A stretch of 16,570 bases of DNA from an uncultured Aeromonadales bacterium (GTDB lineage Bacteria; Pseudomonadota; Gammaproteobacteria; Enterobacterales; Succinivibrionaceae), in contig CADBNP010000285.1 of assembly GCA_902796095.1 (NCBI GenBank), positions 1 through 16,570 of the forward strand, read 5' to 3'. Shown here in pieces: positions 7,804-16,321 of the stretch. Below the pieces are notes generated by a model that saw only the letters and a program-made list of their open reading frames with translations, did no database searches and was not told the DNA's origin. Each line of letters starts with the position of its first letter. Position 1 is the first letter of the stretch. A program made the translations under genes and the position numbers.

Positions 7804-8877
7804 TTAACTGATGTGACGGTATTCCTTTACAGTTTCCCATGCCTGCTGAACAGACTGGCACAGCTCTGTATATTTTTTCACACCATCCTTACCAAGTCCC
7901 TGGGCTATGGCCCGATCCGGATGATATTTGCTCATCAGCCTGCGATAAGCCTTTTTCACTTCTTCATCGGAAGTATCAGGAGTTACTCCCAGAGTAAGAT
8001 AGGCATTTCTCAGTTTTCCTGAAAAACTGCCACCGCAGTTTCTCTCTCCGGAATCATTATTCTGATAACTTTCTTTTCTGCCATGATATGAATATTCATC
8101 TCTTTCTCCGTCACCGGAATAACCATTTCGGCTCTGACGCCCGTATTCATTTCCTCCGCTGTTCTGATTTGAATGATGCCCCCAGCTTTCAAAGGTTCTG
8201 TAGCAATCCCTGGTACTGTCATACTCCAGTCCGTATCTTCTGATCATTTCCCTTAGCAGAAGATCTATTTCACTTTTTGAAAACTGGTACCAGGAACCAA
8301 TTTCATAGATAAGATCTACCTCGCTTCGGGTAAGAAGAGAATCATAAAACAGTATGGAAATCTGACTTAGAAAAACAGAGGTCCGCTGCTGATACTCAAG
8401 TCTGTAAAGAGACGATGTGATAATGCGGCGAATTTCATTCTTTGATGCGGCACGACCTGCTTTGACAAAATCTCTTGCAGCCATACCCTCCTTATCGGGC
8501 AGTCCGTACTGCTCTATCATTTCATCAACAAAAAGATACTGCATATTGATACTGCAGGAGCTGCGAACGGCGACAAACCCTAACGGAATAAATATTATTC
8601 GGGCAAATTCAAAACCGTCACTGGAACTGTCATGATTATTTTCACAGCCGTCATGCCGCTCCGAAGAACGATCGCCGGATTCTTTCTCATGCACATCTGA
8701 ATCTTTCTGAGTCGAGCCTATGGCCATAAGGACGACTATGGCGACAATAAAGAAGCCAACACCAAGCACCGGACTGCGAAAAAATTCAGCAATTCCTGTC
8801 CCAACCGCCGCAATCAGATACAGGGTAATACATCCGCAGCAACACGATGAAGGGCTGTTATTATTATCTGAAGCCAT
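7804..8877 (-). CDS. djlA: Membrane-anchored DjlA-type J-domain co-chaperone
   Basis: DjlA-type proteins are inner-membrane J-proteins that stimulate DnaK and are linked to envelope stress signalling. The 357-residue product has two hydrophobic segments near the amino terminus (about 16-33 and 37-54), a degenerate TerB-like helical domain (about 100-220), a long polar Gly/Asn/Arg/Tyr-rich linker (about 225-285) and a carboxy-terminal J domain starting near 290, with HPD at 319-321. Domain order and the sequence KKAYRRLMSKYHPD agree with DjlA, although E. coli DjlA is only 271 residues with one membrane segment. Oddities are the CCCGC cluster at 12-16 and the extended linker. Two membrane helices would put both ends in the cytoplasm. 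It lies 44 bases after murU; djlA neighbours lptD in E. coli too. The ribosome site is poor. Confidence 0.82.
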   Translation of the reverse strand: MASDNNNSPSSCCCGCITLYLIAAVGTGIAEFFRSPVLGVGFFIVAIVVLMAIGSTQKDSDVHEKESGDRSSERHDGCENNHDSSSDGFEFARIIFIPLGFVAVRSSCSINMQYLFVDEMIEQYGLPDKEGMAARDFVKAGRAASKNEIRRIITSSLYRLEYQQRTSVFLSQISILFYDSLLTRSEVDLIYEIGSWYQFSKSEIDLLLREMIRRYGLEYDSTRDCYRTFESWGHHSNQNSGGNEYGRQSRNGYSGDGERDEYSYHGRKESYQNNDSGERNCGGSFSGKLRNAYLTLGVTPDTSDEEVKKAYRRLMSKYHPDRAIAQGLGKDGVKKYTELCQSVQQAWETVKEYRHIS

Positions 8878-8921
8878 AGAGAAAGAAACCTAAACAGTGA
8901 CGGGAACAAATGACAGTCAAG

Positions 8922-9599
8922 TCAGCGGCAACACTGAGAAATATATTTGTTAACTTCCTCAAGGCGTTGCACTGTACCGACATCAAACCACGTTCCTGAA
9001 AGCATTTCACCTGTTATAAGATCGCGACTGATCCATTCAGTGAACCACGGCTTCAATGCACATCTTCCCTCCGGTATTTCGGCAATATACTCAGGATTGT
9101 AAACTGCCGCTCCGGTAAAGGTACAGGCAGGAGTATTTCTGACCATTCCGCTTTCTATGGAAAAATCACCTTCAGGATGATGAGGTGGATTCACAGTCAG
9201 CCACAGATGAGCAGCAGAATTCCATGATTCAGGAACTCGGAACTCCCGATAATCTGCGTCAATATAAGTATCACCGTTAAGAACAAGAAACGGTTCACTG
9301 CCAAGCAGCGGCAGAGCATGCCTCAGTCCGCCGGCGGTTTCAAGTCCTCCTGGAATTTCATGAGACCACTTCAGACTTACCCCAAGAGACGAACCGTCAC
9401 CCAGGGCTTCAACCAGTTTTTCTCCAAGCCATGCCGTATTAACAACAATATCGGTAATACCGGCATCTCGAAGCTTGTTTATATGGTGGACTATAAGAGG
9501 TACTCCTCCGACCTCGACCAGCGGCTTAGGTATTCTGTCAGTAATCGGTCTTAACCGTTCGCCTCTTCCTGCAGCAAGAATCATTACTTTGCGGATCAC
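8922..9599 (-). CDS. murU: N-acetylmuramate alpha-1-phosphate uridylyltransferase MurU
   Basis: MurU joins UTP and MurNAc-1-phosphate to give UDP-MurNAc in the cell-wall recycling route that bypasses fosfomycin-sensitive MurA. The 225-residue sequence is a nucleotidyltransferase with the signature LAAGRGERLRP at 8-18, PKPL with Lys25, metal-binding LNGD with Asp110, and GTWFDVGT with Asp206. Short sugar nucleotidyltransferases such as the GlmU amino domain are similar, but direct linkage to amgK decides the assignment. The start is a GTG (9597-9599) sharing four bases with the amgK stop (GTGA). GGAGG at 9610-9614, ten bases upstream, supports it over the ATG five codons further in. Cytoplasmic. 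Confidence 0.92.
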   Translation of the reverse strand: MIRKVMILAAGRGERLRPITDRIPKPLVEVGGVPLIVHHINKLRDAGITDIVVNTAWLGEKLVEALGDGSSLGVSLKWSHEIPGGLETAGGLRHALPLLGSEPFLVLNGDTYIDADYREFRVPESWNSAAHLWLTVNPPHHPEGDFSIESGMVRNTPACTFTGAAVYNPEYIAEIPEGRCALKPWFTEWISRDLITGEMLSGTWFDVGTVQRLEEVNKYISQCCR

Positions 9600-10549
9600 A
9601 GCAGTCTGTCCTCCATCAGAATTTTAAAGTCTCCCAGAACGGGGTATTTGGCTGAAACCTCCCTTACATAATCAAAGGTTCGAGGAAGGTACTGCAAATA
9701 TCCATCCTTTCCGTCGCGATGCAGCAGACGGCAAAAAATACCAATTGCCTTAAGGTGTCTCTGCATACCGGTAAGATCCAGAAAGAATTCAAATTCCTCC
9801 AGTGATTTATTCCTTAGAATTCCCATACTGCTGTACCCGTCAAATGCATAACGAACTATTTCGTTTCTGAGTTCATGCTCAAGAGTTATGTAGCAATCCT
9901 TGATCAGCGATACCAGATCATAGGTAACCGGACCGGTCACTGTATCCTGAAAATCCACCAGAGCCAGAGAACCATCCTGCCGGATCATAATATTTCGACA
10001 GTGAAAATCCCGATGCATGGTCACCTGAGGCTGAGCCAGACTGTTGTCCACGAGCTGACTGATAGTCAGATTCCATATTTTCTCGTCACTGCCTGTCAGT
10101 TTTCTGCCAAGATGAGCATCGAGATACCAGTCGATAAAAATCTGATCTTCCCTGCGGATGAATTCCCCGTCAAATGCAGTGAATTTCTCGGAAACTGAAG
10201 CAATCTTCAACAGTAAATCTGCCGCCTTCAAATACATCACATGCATTGAGTCGCTGTCTGTCAGACGTGAACTGAACATCACATCACCCAGATCCTCAAC
10301 ACAAAGATAACCATTCTGCAGATCAGCCTCATAAACCTTTGGCACAGGAATACCGTATCTGTTGTAGACAGATGACAGTTCCACAAATTCCCTGTTTTTT
10401 TCTGTAGCCGGGGGCGCATCAACGTAGATACGATCCCTGTATCTGTAATATTTTCTGAAGGAAGCATCTCCGGAAACGATAACCGGCTCGGGAGATGGTT
10501 CACCTGTAACCCTACTGATAAAATTCACAAGATCAGCAAATCTGTCCAT
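9596..10549 (-). CDS. amgK: N-acetylmuramate/N-acetylglucosamine 1-kinase AmgK
   Basis: AmgK phosphorylates salvaged MurNAc (and GlcNAc) at the anomeric position, the step before MurU. The 317-residue protein is of the aminoglycoside-phosphotransferase fold. The AmgK-type amino terminus SGDASFRKYYR (26-36) with VDAPP, the nearby GYLCVEDLG, the catalytic loop HRDFHCRN (179-186; Asp181 base, Asn186) and the metal-binding DFQD (199-202) are all present. Other phosphotransferases share the last two motifs, but the SGDASFR block and overlap with murU make AmgK the best call. A GGAG lies 11 bases before the ATG. It is divergent from lptD, the arrangement I recall from pseudomonads. A promoter is uncertain: TAAAAT on the minus strand (10589-10594) has only a weak -35 partner. 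Confidence 0.92.
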   Translation of the reverse strand: MDRFADLVNFISRVTGEPSPEPVIVSGDASFRKYYRYRDRIYVDAPPATEKNREFVELSSVYNRYGIPVPKVYEADLQNGYLCVEDLGDVMFSSRLTDSDSMHVMYLKAADLLLKIASVSEKFTAFDGEFIRREDQIFIDWYLDAHLGRKLTGSDEKIWNLTISQLVDNSLAQPQVTMHRDFHCRNIMIRQDGSLALVDFQDTVTGPVTYDLVSLIKDCYITLEHELRNEIVRYAFDGYSSMGILRNKSLEEFEFFLDLTGMQRHLKAIGIFCRLLHRDGKDGYLQYLPRTFDYVREVSAKYPVLGDFKILMEDRLL

Positions 10550-10717
10550 CTGTCAAAACGCTCCATTCATAAAACGACATCCGGGATAATTTTAACTTTT
10601 TGATCTCCAAAATTCAGCAACAGATTTCATTCTCTCAAAAGGAAAAGCACCGGTAACAAAGCCTTGCGGATCTGCCCTGTATCAATGATTCAGCCGAACA
10701 TTGTCATCAATATGTAG

Positions 10718-10746
10718 TTATGAAAAAATGACCGATATGATAGAAT
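10718..10746 (+). promoter_or_regulatory. Candidate extended -10 promoter of lptD-surA-pdxA-rsmA-apaH
   Basis: TAGAAT (10741-10746) is preceded by TG one base away (10738-10739), an extended -10 element, and TTATGA (10718-10723) stands 17 bases upstream as a weak -35. The leader to the lptD ATG would be about 45 bases. No sigma-E promoter (GGAACTT-type -35 with suitable spacing) was found in the same spacer. Confidence 0.5.
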
Positions 10747-10796
10747 TACGGGGTTAAATAATCAGAAAATACGAACAGCAGTTCTGGAACCAATCA

Positions 10797-13148
10797 ATGC
10801 ATCTTAAAGTAAAAAAACTGACAGCTATTGCTCTCCTATCAGTACTTTCAGCATCGGCATATGCTGAAGTTGCAAAGTACAGGAATCCTTTTCCTGGTTT
10901 CAGCAAACAGTGCTATGCAGACGTACCTGCCATAGATGATCAGGAGTTTGATTTCAAAACTACGCCTATAGATATTTATTCCGATTCCGTAAGTTCCTCC
11001 GATAAATATCACATCTCGTTTTTCGGTGATGTTCAGTTTACACAGGGAAACCGCTTTCTGAATGCCGACCAGACATCATATGATCGACAGCTCAACCAGA
11101 TTCAGGCCATCGGAAATATAAGATACAGAGACGGATATATAACAATCAGGGATGCTTCCATGCTCGATACGAGTCTGGACACCCGTATTGCAACACTGAC
11201 GGATCCGGAGTACATACTGCACGGATCACCGACTCACGGCAATGCCAGAAAGGTTATGTACAACCACAAGGATGGTCTGTATCACTTCGAGAATGCAAAA
11301 ATCACAACATGCCCCAAGAGTGATGAAACATGGTATCTGACGGCTTCAACCGTAGATGTGGACAACAACGAGGTGTTCGGCGAGGCCTGGAATACAACTC
11401 TGTGGTTTTATGATGTTCCGGTATTTTATCTTCCATACTTTACATTCCCGATCAAAAATCAGCGAAAGACAGGACTGCTTTATCCGTCACTTGAGTACGG
11501 AAAATCCGACGGTCTGCAGCTGGCAACACCTTTCTACTGGAACATAGCGCCAAACTATGATTACACTCTGACGCCAAAGCTTATAACAAGGCGTGGATTT
11601 TTCAGTTCCCATGAGTTCAGATACATGCTTGATCCACACAATACCGGCACGCTGAATTTTGAATACATAAACCACGATCGCAAAGCCAGCAGAGACGACG
11701 GCTATAATTCAAACAGATGGTACCTCAGATACCTTCACCATAGCGATTTTCTAAACCGCAGGATTACATTCGACATTAACTATAACAAGGTAAACAATCA
11801 CGATTACAATTATTTCAGTGATCTGGGAAATATTTCCGGCTCCAACAGCAAGCTTCTCCAGAATGCGGTACTGAAATACAGACCCGCAAAATTTACTACG
11901 GTATCACTGGAAGCCAGAAACTATCAAATGCTTATCGACACAAACGTCAAGCCGTTTTCAATACTGCCCAAGCTTTCCGTTACCAACTCGATGCCTTTCA
12001 GATATTTCAATCTGAGAAACTATGCCGAGGCAACAAACTTCATCCATACAGGCGGCAACGATGTTCAGGGAGACTATGAAGGAAAACGTCTCCACATGGA
12101 AAGTGCCATAAACGTGCCGATTCTCCAGCAGCCTTATCTGCAGATAGACAGTTCGCTGAAATTCATGTATACAAGGTATACGCAGGATTCTGATCACGCA
12201 ATGATGCCGTATCTGGCAGATCAGGGATTTACGCGTATTGAGGACACCGTAGATCGTTTTCTCCCGATGTTCAATATGAAGCTCCGTCTGATCCTTGATT
12301 CGGATTTCAGTCTCTTCGGAACGGGTTTTAACCAGTCACTGGAGCCTGTCATTCAGTACCTCTACATTCCATATCGCAACCAGGACAAAATAGGGCTGTA
12401 CGATACTACAGACTTTATTCAGGACTATTACAGTCTGTTCTACAGCAACCGTTATGCCGGTATTGATCGCATATCAAATGAAAACAGACTGACTTTGGGC
12501 TTTACCAGCCGTCTGACCGATGATCACGGTCACGAAAGAGCTGTTCTCACAGTCGGACAGGCCTTCTCGCTGGAAAAACAGAAGGTTGGTCTGTATCCCG
12601 GATACATGGACAACAGGCACTCAAAATCTAATTTCAACATGATGCTTGAAATCAAACCGCATGAACATGTCAATTTTGCAAGTTCACTGTCTTATGACAC
12701 GATCAAGCATCATATGTACCGCGGATTTGCGGCACTTGAATACAGGGATGATTCCATTACAGCACAGCTCAACTACCGCTATACAAGGCAGGGAAACAGA
12801 ACAATGTTTGATTTCAAAAAGGTGGATCTGAAACAGTTCGGAGCTCACCTTGCACTGCCAATAAATGATAATTTCAGTTTCATGTCATCTGTATTCTATG
12901 ATCTGGAGCAGAAACACAACATCGACAGAATAGTCAAATTCCAGTATGACAACTGCTGCTGGAAATTCAATGTATTTTTAGAACAGGTTAACGAACCTGA
13001 CAATATACATCTGAAAGCCCGCGAGGATACAAAATTCGGACTTCAGTTTGAAATGAAGGGTCTCGGAAGCCTTGGCGGAAAGGATCTTGAGCATAATCTC
13101 AACACCCGTCTGCTTCCTTACAACCGTCCATTCAATATATCGGAGTAG
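10797..13148 (+). CDS. lptD: LPS-assembly outer-membrane protein LptD
   Basis: LptD is the outer-membrane beta-barrel that, plugged by lipoprotein LptE, inserts lipopolysaccharide into the outer leaflet. The 783-residue product has a signal peptide cleaved near AYA-E (residue 23), an OstA/LptA-like beta-jellyroll domain (about 55-190) and a barrel rich in alternating aromatic strands to the carboxy terminus. The YLPYFTFPIKNQRKTGLLYP segment (about 206-225) is a family hallmark at the jellyroll-barrel junction. Four cysteines match the four of E. coli LptD: Cys39, Cys172 and the adjacent pair Cys720-Cys721, so the interdomain disulfides needed for function should form. A weak GGA precedes the ATG. 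The surA start follows two bases after its stop, with the surA ribosome site inside lptD. Confidence 0.96.
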   Translation: MHLKVKKLTAIALLSVLSASAYAEVAKYRNPFPGFSKQCYADVPAIDDQEFDFKTTPIDIYSDSVSSSDKYHISFFGDVQFTQGNRFLNADQTSYDRQLNQIQAIGNIRYRDGYITIRDASMLDTSLDTRIATLTDPEYILHGSPTHGNARKVMYNHKDGLYHFENAKITTCPKSDETWYLTASTVDVDNNEVFGEAWNTTLWFYDVPVFYLPYFTFPIKNQRKTGLLYPSLEYGKSDGLQLATPFYWNIAPNYDYTLTPKLITRRGFFSSHEFRYMLDPHNTGTLNFEYINHDRKASRDDGYNSNRWYLRYLHHSDFLNRRITFDINYNKVNNHDYNYFSDLGNISGSNSKLLQNAVLKYRPAKFTTVSLEARNYQMLIDTNVKPFSILPKLSVTNSMPFRYFNLRNYAEATNFIHTGGNDVQGDYEGKRLHMESAINVPILQQPYLQIDSSLKFMYTRYTQDSDHAMMPYLADQGFTRIEDTVDRFLPMFNMKLRLILDSDFSLFGTGFNQSLEPVIQYLYIPYRNQDKIGLYDTTDFIQDYYSLFYSNRYAGIDRISNENRLTLGFTSRLTDDHGHERAVLTVGQAFSLEKQKVGLYPGYMDNRHSKSNFNMMLEIKPHEHVNFASSLSYDTIKHHMYRGFAALEYRDDSITAQLNYRYTRQGNRTMFDFKKVDLKQFGAHLALPINDNFSFMSSVFYDLEQKHNIDRIVKFQYDNCCWKFNVFLEQVNEPDNIHLKAREDTKFGLQFEMKGLGSLGGKDLEHNLNTRLLPYNRPFNISE

Positions 13149-13150
13149 TC

Positions 13151-14488
13151 ATGCTAAAAAAATTAATCTCTCTTTTAATCGTTTCATCATTGACCTTCGG
13201 TTCCCAGGCAGTCATGGCTGACAGCGAAAAAAACCGCATCGAGGCTATAGCCAATGACAGGGTTATTCTAAAAAGTGATCTGGACAAATACGAGGCGGAT
13301 TATCTTAAGAAAATGAGAGCACACCTGTCAGCAGAGCAGTTACCGGATCGTCTGATCATCCGACGTCAGGCGCTTGATCAGCTGATTAATTCAGCACTGG
13401 TAGAACAGCTTGCAGAAAAAATGGGGGTATCCATCAGTGACACACACCTTGATCAGATGATGGAAACCGCTGCAAAGATTAACGGTACCACCGTACAGAA
13501 ACTTTACGAAGAAAGTTTTAAACGTGACGGTCTTACTCCTGCTCAGACAAGAGAAAAGTTCAGAAAGGAAGCACTTCTGAGTGAGTTCCAGAGTATAAAT
13601 GTGAGAAAACGTATAAAAATTTCAAATCAGGAAATTGACCAGATGGTTGACATACTCAAGAAGGAGCAGGGTCATGAGGTGATATACCAGATAGCCGACA
13701 TATTTCTCCGTCTTGAAAGTTCAATGTCTCCGCAGGAAATGGCGGAGGTGGAAAATCTTGCAAATGATCTGGTGAACCGCATAAAAAAGGGTGAAAGCTT
13801 CGGAAAGCTCGCTGCTCAGTACAGTCAGGACGACAAGGCATCAAGCGGCGGAGAATGGGGGGAAACCAACATCAACAGCCTTCCTACAATGTTTGCTGAT
13901 CACATTGTCGGTGCCAGAGAAGGAGATATCATCGGTCCGGTCAGAATTGATTCAGGATATATCATCATCAAGATCATAAAAATCAAGGGGCACAAATATG
14001 CACCGGATCTCAAGGTGAAACTGAGACATATACTCATCAAACCTACAGTGATCCTTTCGGACAGCAAGGCTGTGGAAAAGCTAAACGAAATCAGAGCCCG
14101 CCTAGAAAATCATCAGTCAGATTTCGGAACTGAAGCCAGCAGGTACTCTGAAGATCCTGCTTCAGCTGTAAACGGCGGTGAAATTGAAATGCAGAGTCCG
14201 GATATGTTTGATCCTCTTTTTGCCCAGAACATAAAGACTCTTAAAATAGGTGAAATCAGTGCTCCGTTCAAATCAAGCTACGGATGGCATATTGTGCAGC
14301 TCATGGATAGGAAAGTAGACATGAACTCCCAGTCTGCACTGAAAGACAAGGCCTTTGAAATACTGTTTTCAAGGCGCTACAACGAGGAACTGATCTTCTG
14401 GCTGAACGAACTGCGCAATCAAAGTTATATAAAAATTATGGATGAAGATCTGCAGAAAGTTCATCAGTCAGACGAAGAACTGCCGTAA
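13151..14488 (+). CDS. surA: Periplasmic chaperone/peptidyl-prolyl isomerase SurA
   Basis: SurA carries unfolded outer-membrane proteins, LptD among them, through the periplasm to the BAM complex. The 445-residue product has a signal peptide (cleavage near VMA-D, residue 23), an amino-terminal chaperone module (about 24-170), two parvulin domains (about 175-280 and 288-388) and the carboxy-terminal helix that completes the chaperone core. Parvulin domain 2 keeps RHILIK (292-297) and YGWHIVQL with His380. Domain 1 has lost the matching histidines (IADIFL at 181 and GYIIIKI at 269), so only domain 2 is likely to be an active isomerase. GGAG (13142-13145) sits five bases before the ATG. Order lptD-surA-pdxA is conserved with E. 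coli. Confidence 0.95.
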   Translation: MLKKLISLLIVSSLTFGSQAVMADSEKNRIEAIANDRVILKSDLDKYEADYLKKMRAHLSAEQLPDRLIIRRQALDQLINSALVEQLAEKMGVSISDTHLDQMMETAAKINGTTVQKLYEESFKRDGLTPAQTREKFRKEALLSEFQSINVRKRIKISNQEIDQMVDILKKEQGHEVIYQIADIFLRLESSMSPQEMAEVENLANDLVNRIKKGESFGKLAAQYSQDDKASSGGEWGETNINSLPTMFADHIVGAREGDIIGPVRIDSGYIIIKIIKIKGHKYAPDLKVKLRHILIKPTVILSDSKAVEKLNEIRARLENHQSDFGTEASRYSEDPASAVNGGEIEMQSPDMFDPLFAQNIKTLKIGEISAPFKSSYGWHIVQLMDRKVDMNSQSALKDKAFEILFSRRYNEELIFWLNELRNQSYIKIMDEDLQKVHQSDEELP

Positions 14489-14502
14489 TAAGGATGAAAA
14501 TA

Positions 14503-15504
14503 ATGGACAGCAACGTATTTCGTATAGTTATTTCTTCTGGAGAAAGTGCCGGCATCGGTCCGGAAATCTGCCTTGCCATAGCAGAGCGCAGCTGGCCTTG
14601 CCAGCTGGTTGTGCTTGCAGATCTTTCACTTTTGAAAAAATATGCAAAACTGCTTAACAAAAACATCACCTTCAGAGAATATGATCCAGATGCTCCCATT
14701 GAAGCGTCTCAGGCCGGCACCATCACCTACAAGCAGATCCGGCTTCTCGCTTCAGTCACCCCTGGCAAGCTGAAGGTTGATAACAGCGCATATGTAATAA
14801 ACATGCTCACTGAAGCTGCAAGGGGATGTATGTCCGGAGAATATCATGCAGTCGTCACAGGACCTGTGCACAAGGGTATAATTGCCGATTCCGGGCTTCA
14901 GTTTACCGGTCATACAGAATTTTTCAGAGACTATGCAAAGGTCAGAGATGTTGTGATGATGCTGGCCACAGAAGGACTCAGGGTCTCCCTGGCAACGACC
15001 CACATACCTTTGTGCGAGCTTTCCAAAACTATTACCGCACCGCTGCTTAGAAATATCATAACCATAGTCGATCATGATCTTAAGTCCCAGTTCGGAATTG
15101 AAAATCCCAAGATCTATGTCTGCGGTCTCAACCCTCACGCAGGTGAAGGCGGGCATCTCGGCATGGAGGAAATCAATACCATAACACCCGTAATCAAACA
15201 GATGAAGAAAAAGGGTATCAATGTTATCGGTCCGATGCCGGCGGATACTGTATTTCAGCCGAAATATATGCAGGATGCAGATACCATTCTGGCAATGTAC
15301 CATGATCAGGGGCTTCCCGTACTCAAGTACATCGGATTCGGAAAAGCTGTAAACATTACTCTCGGACTTCCGTTTATACGTACCTCAGTAGATCACGGAA
15401 CCGCACTTGATCTTGCAGGAAAAGGTCTTGCAGATCACGGAAGTTTATATACTGCTATTGAATATGCAATAAAAATGGCCAAGGCTAAATATGGGCAGAA
15501 ATAA
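14503..15504 (+). CDS. pdxA: 4-hydroxythreonine-4-phosphate dehydrogenase PdxA
   Basis: PdxA oxidises 4-phosphohydroxy-L-threonine with NAD in the deoxyxylulose-5-phosphate-dependent pathway to pyridoxal phosphate. The three metal-binding histidines are in TTHIPL, NPHAGEGG and MYHDQGLP. Numbered from the upstream ATG they are 170, 215 and 270, each four more than in E. coli PdxA (166, 211, 266). GESAGIGPE near the start and GLPFIRTSVDHGTAL near the end are also family blocks. I place the start at 14503 because AGGA (14491-14494) lies eight bases before it. The alternative ATG at 14494 overlaps that same motif and has no usable ribosome site, but would add only three residues. Cytoplasmic, and sandwiched between surA and rsmA as in E. 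coli. Confidence 0.95.
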   Translation: MDSNVFRIVISSGESAGIGPEICLAIAERSWPCQLVVLADLSLLKKYAKLLNKNITFREYDPDAPIEASQAGTITYKQIRLLASVTPGKLKVDNSAYVINMLTEAARGCMSGEYHAVVTGPVHKGIIADSGLQFTGHTEFFRDYAKVRDVVMMLATEGLRVSLATTHIPLCELSKTITAPLLRNIITIVDHDLKSQFGIENPKIYVCGLNPHAGEGGHLGMEEINTITPVIKQMKKKGINVIGPMPADTVFQPKYMQDADTILAMYHDQGLPVLKYIGFGKAVNITLGLPFIRTSVDHGTALDLAGKGLADHGSLYTAIEYAIKMAKAKYGQK

Positions 15505-16321
15505 ATCAGGGAGCAGTCTGCAGGCAACTGGCGGCTACCACGCAAAAAAGCAGTTCGGACAGAATTTTCTCCGGGATGAAGGAGTAATCGATACGATAAT
15601 CAATACGATCGCACCTTCTGATAAAGCCACCATGGTTGAAATAGGTCCCGGGCTCGGTGCACTGACGGAACCTGTCTGTGAAAGAATCAGACATCTCAAC
15701 GTGATAGAAATCGATCGGGATCTTGCAGAGCGACTGAGGCATCATCCATTCATCCGCGCTCAGTTAACCATTTACGAAGAGGATGCGCTGAATTTTGATT
15801 TTTCAAAACTGAAAGAGGATGATAAACCGTTAAGGATCTACGGCAATCTGCCATATAACATATCAACTCCTCTGCTGTTCCACCTTTTCAGTTTCGGTTC
15901 ACAGATCCATGATATGCATTTTATGTTGCAGAAGGAGGTCGTTGATCGACTGACTGCTGTTCCAGATACAAAAGACTACGGAAAACTAACCATTATGGGA
16001 CAGTACTACTCGAAAATGATGCCGTTTCTTGAGGTTCCCCCTTCCGCATTCACACCATCACCAAAGGTTGACTCGGCGGTAATTAAAATTATTCCGTATA
16101 TCTCAAAACCTTTTGTGGCTGATGATGAAAAACTGATGAACAAAGTTGTAGCCTCCGCCTTTAATCAGAGACGCAAAACAATATCCAACAGTATGTCGGA
16201 ATACCTTGATTCTGAAGATTTCAGAGCTCTTGGATTAGATCCAAAGGCACGGGCTGAAAATTTAACAGTCGAACAGTATGTAAGAATAACCAATTATCTT
16301 AGTCAGAAGGAACTGGCATGA
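15491..16321 (+). CDS. rsmA: 16S rRNA dimethyladenosine transferase RsmA (KsgA)
   Basis: RsmA dimethylates A1518 and A1519 near the 3' end of 16S rRNA using S-adenosylmethionine, acting as a late checkpoint in small-subunit assembly. The 276-residue protein shows KKQFGQNFL (19-27), the SAM-binding EIGPGLG (50-56), the acidic EIDRD of motif II, and the adenine-methyltransferase motif NLPY (119-122). HFMLQKEVVDRL and FNQRRKTISNS follow the E. coli order. Its ATG lies inside pdxA (14-base overlap), with AAGG at 15481-15484 six bases upstream. Its stop overlaps the apaH start by four bases (ATGA). The tight packing indicates cotranscription from lptD. Confidence 0.96.
   Translation: MGRNKSGSSLQATGGYHAKKQFGQNFLRDEGVIDTIINTIAPSDKATMVEIGPGLGALTEPVCERIRHLNVIEIDRDLAERLRHHPFIRAQLTIYEEDALNFDFSKLKEDDKPLRIYGNLPYNISTPLLFHLFSFGSQIHDMHFMLQKEVVDRLTAVPDTKDYGKLTIMGQYYSKMMPFLEVPPSAFTPSPKVDSAVIKIIPYISKPFVADDEKLMNKVVASAFNQRRKTISNSMSEYLDSEDFRALGLDPKARAENLTVEQYVRITNYLSQKELA

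Noticed and set aside
10786..10790. GGAAC as a possible sigma-E -35 element for lptD
   Set aside because: It is six bases from the start codon, so no -10 element or leader could follow; at most it provides a weak ribosome site.
14752..15303. Minus-strand open frame of 183 codons inside pdxA
   Set aside because: Antisense to highly conserved PdxA sequence; no domain is recognisable and no promoter or ribosome site favours it.
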